From Faecalicatena contorta (lineage in GTDB: Bacteria; Bacillota; Clostridia; Lachnospirales; Lachnospiraceae), in assembly GCF_021531975.1 (NCBI RefSeq), contig NZ_JAFBIY010000004.1:124001-188000 (forward strand): DNA of 64,000 nucleotides. The letters run 5' to 3'. Position 1 is the first letter of the stretch. Each line of letters starts with the position of its first letter. Below, piece by piece: positions 60,056-64,000 of the stretch. Under the pieces are notes generated by a model. The model saw only the letters and a program-made list of their open reading frames with translations. It was not told the origin of the DNA and made no database searches. Position numbers and translations under genes: made by a program.

Positions 60056-61067
60056 AAAGAAAAAATCTTATAAGTTAAAGAGAAGGAACAGATGGGTGCT
60101 ATGCCTGTCTGTTATTCTTGTTGTCCTATGTTGTATTGCTGTATTTGAATATTACTATTTAAATGCACAGAAACCAGAGGAAACACTTGTCACTGAATAT
60201 GAATCTTCTACATATACCGGAAGCCTGTATAAGGGCACTCTTTTTGCAGATGATCTGTGTGTTGTGTCCAAAGACATAGCATTGGAAGGCGCACCGGATA
60301 CAAACGGGCTTTATTCTGCTGCTTTGTTTGATGTAGAGGGGAAGAAGACAGATTTTTCCTATCATATACATGAAAAAGTATTTCCGGCAAGTACAACAAA
60401 AATATTAACCGCTCTTGTTGCCATCAACCATGGTGACCTTTCTGATGTAGTAACTGTATCTGAAAATGCAGATGCAGCAAAATTTGCTTCTGATGAGCAG
60501 ACATGCGGGATCAAAGCAGGTGATAAGTTGACACTGAAGGACTTATTATATGGGTTGCTCTTATATTCAGGAAATGATAATGCCGTTGCCATTGCAGAAC
60601 ATATTGCAGGAAGTCAGGAAGCGTTTGCGGAAATGATGAATGCACAGGCACAGGAGCTCATGGCTACCAAAAGCCATTTTGTTAATTCTAACGGTCTGCA
60701 TGATGAAAACCATTATACTACCGCCTATGATCTGTATTTAATCTTCAATGAATGTATACGTCATCCTGAATTCGTAGAGATCATAGGTGCCTCATCCTAC
60801 ACAGCAAGTGTGACCGGAAGTGATGGGACAGTACGTGATATCAAATGGGAACCAACCAATCACTACGCCCTTGGTGAAGCAACGCCTCCGGAAAATGCAA
60901 CCATTGTAGGTGGGAAGACAGGAACAACTTTAAAAGCAGGTAATTGTCTGATCTTGTTAGAAAAAGACCAGCAGGAGAAACCATTTATTTCCATTATTAT
61001 GGGAGCTCAGACGAAAGATATGCTTTATCAGGATATGACAACCCTGATACAGGCAATTCCTCAATAG
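60039..61067 (+). CDS. dacF: D-alanyl-D-alanine carboxypeptidase (DacF/PBP5-like)
   Basis: This low-molecular-weight PBP trims the terminal D-Ala of peptidoglycan stem peptides. A basic N-terminus and signal-anchor helix (about 18-37) precede the peptidase S11 domain with FPASTTKI (S118, K121), SGNDNAVAIAE and GGKTGTT. The C-terminal PBP5 beta domain is absent. It overlaps mgsA by 17 bp. The start is uncertain: GTG 60039 (342 aa) gives a natural N-terminus, but TTG 60030 and TTG 60015 are also in frame. Confidence 0.92.
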   Translation: MKCIDKKKKSYKLKRRNRWVLCLSVILVVLCCIAVFEYYYLNAQKPEETLVTEYESSTYTGSLYKGTLFADDLCVVSKDIALEGAPDTNGLYSAALFDVEGKKTDFSYHIHEKVFPASTTKILTALVAINHGDLSDVVTVSENADAAKFASDEQTCGIKAGDKLTLKDLLYGLLLYSGNDNAVAIAEHIAGSQEAFAEMMNAQAQELMATKSHFVNSNGLHDENHYTTAYDLYLIFNECIRHPEFVEIIGASSYTASVTGSDGTVRDIKWEPTNHYALGEATPPENATIVGGKTGTTLKAGNCLILLEKDQQEKPFISIIMGAQTKDMLYQDMTTLIQAIPQ

Positions 61068-61078
61068 CAAAGAAAAAG

Positions 61079-61106
61079 AGGGGCATCCCGACACTGGGAT
61101 ACCCCT
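61079..61106. terminator. Shared bidirectional terminator between dacF and the DUF378 gene
   Basis: AGGGGCATCCC pairs with GGGATACCCCT around a 6-nt loop with one C-A mismatch. On the - strand it is followed by CTTTTTCTTT, a good terminator tail for the leftward DUF378 gene; on the + strand the T-run is short. Confidence 0.7.
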
Positions 61107-61110
61107 TTCA

Positions 61111-61323
61111 CTATGAACGGATGTCCGGTGTATCCTGAATTCTTCCATACATACTGATCAGATATAGACCACACAATCCGACAATCGTATATATGATACG
61201 TGATAACCATGACAGGTTGCCAAATAAAAATGCGACCAGGTCAAAACGGAAGATACCGACAAGAAGCCAATTGACTGCTCCTATAATTACAAGTGTCAGA
61301 GATATGTTGTCAAACCATTTCAT
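61111..61323 (-). CDS. DUF378 small membrane protein
   Basis: The 70-aa protein reads MKWFDNISLTLVIIGAVNWLLVGIF, then VAFLFG and a second helix (IIYTIVGLCGLYLISMYG). The NWLLVG and IYTIVGL patterns are those of DUF378, two-helix membrane proteins of unknown function. The start at 61323 is chosen because AAGGAGGAA lies just upstream on the - strand; a longer frame extends to 61383 without an RBS. It is one of only two leftward genes here. Confidence 0.85.
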   Translation of the reverse strand: MKWFDNISLTLVIIGAVNWLLVGIFRFDLVAFLFGNLSWLSRIIYTIVGLCGLYLISMYGRIQDTPDIRS

Positions 61324-61399
61324 GAGAATTCCTCCTTTTTTCATGATAGTGATAGTATGCCTGCTGATTATAGATTTATTCATTGAGAAGGAAATTATT

Positions 61400-62350
61400 A
61401 TGAACCAGGAACACTTCTTTTATTATGCTTATTCCGATTATCTGAAAAATAAATATGGCGAGAAAGTGTACAAGCTTCCTGTAAACCTTCCTGTTACCTG
61501 TCCAAATCGGGTAAACGGAAATACCGGGTGCACTTTTTGTGCGGAACAAGGCACTGGATTTGAAGCAATGGAAAATAATATTTCCGTAACAGATCAGCTT
61601 AGAAAAACAAAAGAATTGATCGAGAAGAAATATCATGCCCACAAATTCATTGCTTATTTCCAGAATTATACAAACACATTTATGCCTCTTTCTACATTTG
61701 AAAATTATATGAAAGAAGCTGCTGCCTGTACAGATATTGTAGAAATCGCTGTTTCAACAAGACCAGACTGTGTTCGAGGAGATTATCTCGATGTATTACA
61801 GCAGATAAAAAAAGAATATGGACTTGAAATTACAATTGAAGTGGGACTTCAGACTGCCAATTATCATACCCTTCGTACGATCAACCGGGGACATACACTG
61901 GCAGAGTTCATAGATGCAGTGCTAAAGATCAGGGAATACGGATTTGACATCTGCACTCATGTCATACTGAATCTTCCGGGTGATACACGGGAAGATTCTG
62001 TTGAAACAGCAAAAATCCTGTCTGCGCTTCGTATTCCTGTTGTCAAGATTCACTCACTTTATATTGCCCGAAACACACAGTTGTGTGAAGCGTACGAAAA
62101 TGGTACAATAACTCTATGTTCAAAAAATGAGTATCTGGACAGACTGATCGAATTTCTGGAATATCTGCATCCGGATATCGCAGTTGAACGGCTTTTCAGC
62201 CGGGTTCCCGAAAAAGATGCTGTTTTCTGTAACTGGGGAACGAGCTGGTGGAAGCTGAAAGATGAAGTCCTTTTGCTTATGCAAGAGCGAAACACAAGGC
62301 AGGGGAAATGCTGTGACTATCTTGACGGATCAGCATTAAAGCAATGGTAG
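61400..62350 (+). CDS. TIGR01212-family radical SAM protein (YhcC-like)
   Basis: The [4Fe-4S] cluster motif is in LPVTCPNRVNGNTGCTFC followed by AEQGTG, the cysteine spacing typical of YhcC/TIGR01212 proteins. EVGLQTANYHTLRTINRGHT and HVILNLPGDTRED are further family blocks. The function is unknown, possibly RNA or cofactor modification. ATG 61400 with AAGGAAA upstream gives 316 aa; an earlier in-frame start at 61193 would overlap the opposite-strand gene and is not credible. It is divergent from the DUF378 gene. Confidence 0.88.
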   Translation: MNQEHFFYYAYSDYLKNKYGEKVYKLPVNLPVTCPNRVNGNTGCTFCAEQGTGFEAMENNISVTDQLRKTKELIEKKYHAHKFIAYFQNYTNTFMPLSTFENYMKEAAACTDIVEIAVSTRPDCVRGDYLDVLQQIKKEYGLEITIEVGLQTANYHTLRTINRGHTLAEFIDAVLKIREYGFDICTHVILNLPGDTREDSVETAKILSALRIPVVKIHSLYIARNTQLCEAYENGTITLCSKNEYLDRLIEFLEYLHPDIAVERLFSRVPEKDAVFCNWGTSWWKLKDEVLLLMQERNTRQGKCCDYLDGSALKQW

Positions 62351-62361
62351 GAGGCAATATT

Positions 62362-63741
62362 TTGGCTGATAAAAATAATGTGACGAACATTACAGTCTTT
62401 CGAAAAAAATGGAATATTAATATTGGTGTGTTCCTTTTTGGAGTTATTTTCATTTATCTGATCGTAACGGTTCTTTTATACCTCACCGGTCAGCATGTTT
62501 CTGCATATGAAGTACGGGAGGGAACCATACTGAAAGATAATGCATATACGGGTTTCATTGTGAGAAATGAGCAGGTTGTAACAGCCGAAGCAGACGGATA
62601 TGTAAATTATTTTGCACCTGAAGGAAGTAAAGTCGGTGCACGCACAAATGTATATTCTCTTTCTTCACAGGAGCTCGATTTTGCAGACACTTCTGCTTCA
62701 GAAACAGAAGAACTTTCTGCCGAAGAAAGAGATGCGATTTTTGGCAAAACCCAATCATTCAGTGATAGTTTTCATCCGGAACAGTTCAGTGATGTGTATA
62801 CTCTTAAGAATAATATTCAGTCTGTACTGGAAAGCAAGTCCAGCCAGAGCCGTCAGGCGCAGCTTGAAGAAATGCTGGCATCCGGTGTGGATGGTCTGCA
62901 GGTATACCCGGCAGCAGGTGACGGCATTATCATCTATGCTACCGATGGATATGAGAGTACAACTGTCAGTGATGTTACTGCAAATATGATTTCAACTACC
63001 GATTATATTCTTACCGGAATAAAGAACAATGAGAAAATAAAAGCCGGAGAACCAGTCTATAAGCTGATTAAAGACGATCATTGGAGTATTGCAATTCTTC
63101 TTGAGGATGACACCGCCAGGGAGCTTGCTGAAGTATCAAGAGTAAAGGTACGTTTTTCCAAGGATAACGAAACAACAAGAGCAGATTTTGCTATTTATAA
63201 TACAAAAGACGCTAATATTGGATTTCTTACTTTTGACTCTTCCATGATACGCTACGCAAAGGAAAGATATCTGGATATTGAACTGATTTTGGAAGACGAG
63301 ACAGGTCTTAAGATCCCGAAATCTTCTGTCGTAAAGAAAAGCTTTTATCTTGTGCCGGAATCATATCTGACACAGGGCGGAAATAGTAAGGAGACCGGCG
63401 TACTGATCGACTCCGGAAAAGATAATGCGGAATTCAAAAAAGTAGACATTTATTACAGAGATAATGAAAATGGCATGGTATATCTGGACCCTAATGTATT
63501 TGATAAAAATACAACTCTTTTAAAACCGGATTCAACAGAAACGTATACCCTGAAGAAAACAAAGGCTTTAAAAGGTGTATATAACATTAACAAAGGATAT
63601 GCTGTATTTAAACAGATAAAGATACTTTGCGAAAGCGAAGAGTATTACATTGTAGAATCTGGCAATGATTATGGTCTGGCGAATTATGATCATATTGCAC
63701 TGATTGGCGAAGATGTACAGGAAAATGATGTCGTATTTTAA
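62362..63741 (+). CDS. HlyD-like membrane-fusion/adaptor protein of the yggS-sepF neighbourhood
   Basis: The 459-aa protein has one N-terminal membrane helix (about 20-42, FLFGVIFIYLIVTVLLYLTG) and a large extracytoplasmic part. Lipoyl-like halves occur early (GFIVRNEQVVTAEADGYVNYF, EGSKVGARTNVYSL) and later (GIKNNEKIKAGEPVYKLI), as in HlyD-type adaptors, but no transporter gene is nearby. The start is TTG 62362, 7 nt after AGGAGG at 62349-62354; ATG 62344 lies before that RBS. It is followed by yggS, whose cluster normally continues with sepF and other division genes. Confidence 0.72.
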   Translation: MADKNNVTNITVFRKKWNINIGVFLFGVIFIYLIVTVLLYLTGQHVSAYEVREGTILKDNAYTGFIVRNEQVVTAEADGYVNYFAPEGSKVGARTNVYSLSSQELDFADTSASETEELSAEERDAIFGKTQSFSDSFHPEQFSDVYTLKNNIQSVLESKSSQSRQAQLEEMLASGVDGLQVYPAAGDGIIIYATDGYESTTVSDVTANMISTTDYILTGIKNNEKIKAGEPVYKLIKDDHWSIAILLEDDTARELAEVSRVKVRFSKDNETTRADFAIYNTKDANIGFLTFDSSMIRYAKERYLDIELILEDETGLKIPKSSVVKKSFYLVPESYLTQGGNSKETGVLIDSGKDNAEFKKVDIYYRDNENGMVYLDPNVFDKNTTLLKPDSTETYTLKKTKALKGVYNINKGYAVFKQIKILCESEEYYIVESGNDYGLANYDHIALIGEDVQENDVVF

Positions 63742-63759
63742 GAACAGGAGTGATACATA

Positions 63760-64000
63760 ATGTTAAAAGAAAATCTGGAACAGGTAGAAAAAAATATTCA
63801 GGAAGCTTGCGAAAGAAGTGGTCGCAAACGCAGTGAAGTGACATTGATCGCTGTCAGCAAAACGAAACCTGTAGAAACCTTACAGGAGGCTTATGACCTT
63901 GGTGTTCGTGTCTTTGGCGAAAATAAGGTACAGGAACTGACCGAAAAATACGAGGCTCTTCCGGAAGATATTCACTGGCACATGATTGGTCACCTTCAGA
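63760..64000 (+). CDS. yggS: YggS-family pyridoxal phosphate homeostasis protein (partial)
   Basis: Only the first 80 codons are in the window. The sequence [34 protein letters not shown] contains the PLP lysine in AVSKTKP and the FGENKVQE block of the YggS/PLPBP family, which binds PLP and balances B6 vitamers. It lies 18 bp after the HlyD-like gene, with AGGAG upstream of ATG 63760. In Firmicutes it usually precedes sepF in the division cluster. Confidence 0.93.
   Translation, partial: MLKENLEQVEKNIQEACERSGRKRSEVTLIAVSKTKPVETLQEAYDLGVRVFGENKVQELTEKYEALPEDIHWHMIGHLQ

Noticed and set aside
1-64000. CRISPR arrays, tRNA or rRNA genes, prophage or IS transposase genes
   Set aside because: No regularly spaced repeats, cloverleaf-like CCA-ended genes, rRNA segments or transposase/integrase motifs were seen on either strand.

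Overview
The window looks like a chromosomal core segment of a spore-forming, fermentative Firmicute of the Lachnospiraceae type (Blautia/Dorea/Mediterraneibacter-like; the genus cannot be fixed by reading alone). The grounds are a moderately AT-rich composition, strong AGGAGG ribosome-binding sites with frequent GTG/TTG starts, sporulation genes (yqfC, yqfD, a SpoVB-like flippase, a BofC-like protein), strictly anaerobic metabolism (glycyl-radical pyruvate formate-lyase, NfnAB, Rex, iron alcohol dehydrogenase) and a Re-citrate synthase-like gene instead of ordinary citrate synthase. No rRNA, tRNA, CRISPR array, prophage or insertion sequence was found. About 62 protein genes and one broken gene are recognised. 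All but two, an ABC-F ATPase and a small DUF378 protein, lie on the + strand.

Layout. 1-2.3 kb: end of smc, then ftsY and threonine ammonia-lyase. 2.4-5.8 kb: an operon of a Re-citrate synthase-like enzyme, a GntR/FCD regulator and NADP isocitrate dehydrogenase, which is the oxidative TCA arm towards 2-oxoglutarate and glutamate; a perfect 24-bp palindrome sits on its promoter. 5.76-5.94 kb: a 187-bp imperfect inverted repeat. 6.1-8.8 kb: divergent ABC-F gene and rex. 8.9-15.6 kb: nnrE-nnrD fusion, alr, an orphan mazF, a CorC-like CBS protein, yebC, a CFI-box protein and O-acetylhomoserine sulfhydrylase. 15.7-20 kb: tepA, ftsK/spoIIIE and a zinc-ribbon/TPR/chitobiase-C membrane protein.

20-32.3 kb is a redox and fermentation block: Fe-alcohol dehydrogenase behind two Rex-type operators, the electron-bifurcating transhydrogenase NfnAB, and pflB-pflA. 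Between them lie a palindrome/direct-repeat patch, a ZIP transporter, an AlkD-GNAT fusion, HelD, rlmH and a frameshifted YczE-type gene. Rex, encoded in the same window, senses NADH/NAD+, so sensor and target are close together.

32.4-46.8 kb: a PH-like membrane protein, yqfC-yqfD-phoH-ybeY, a SpoVB-like flippase, a BofC-like protein, DUF896, 5-formyl-THF cyclo-ligase, DUF4250, miaB, a four-helix membrane protein, mutS-mutL-miaA and a small unknown. 46.8-51.3 kb: a YnbB-type PLP enzyme, two flavoproteins and DUF4321. 51.4-61.1 kb: the cell-shape and division cluster radC-mreB-mreC-mreD-PBP2-minD-minE-SEDS-mgsA-dacF, in which minC is absent. 61.1-64 kb: DUF378, a YhcC-like radical SAM protein, an HlyD-like adaptor and the start of yggS.

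No wholly new multi-gene defence or mobile system is visible. The most interesting signals are regulatory and architectural: the GntR operator palindrome, the Rex operators, a motif shared by the adh and pfl promoters, RBS-bearing terminator hairpins, two non-coding palindromic elements, the AlkD-GNAT fusion, the orphan MazF and the minC-less min locus.
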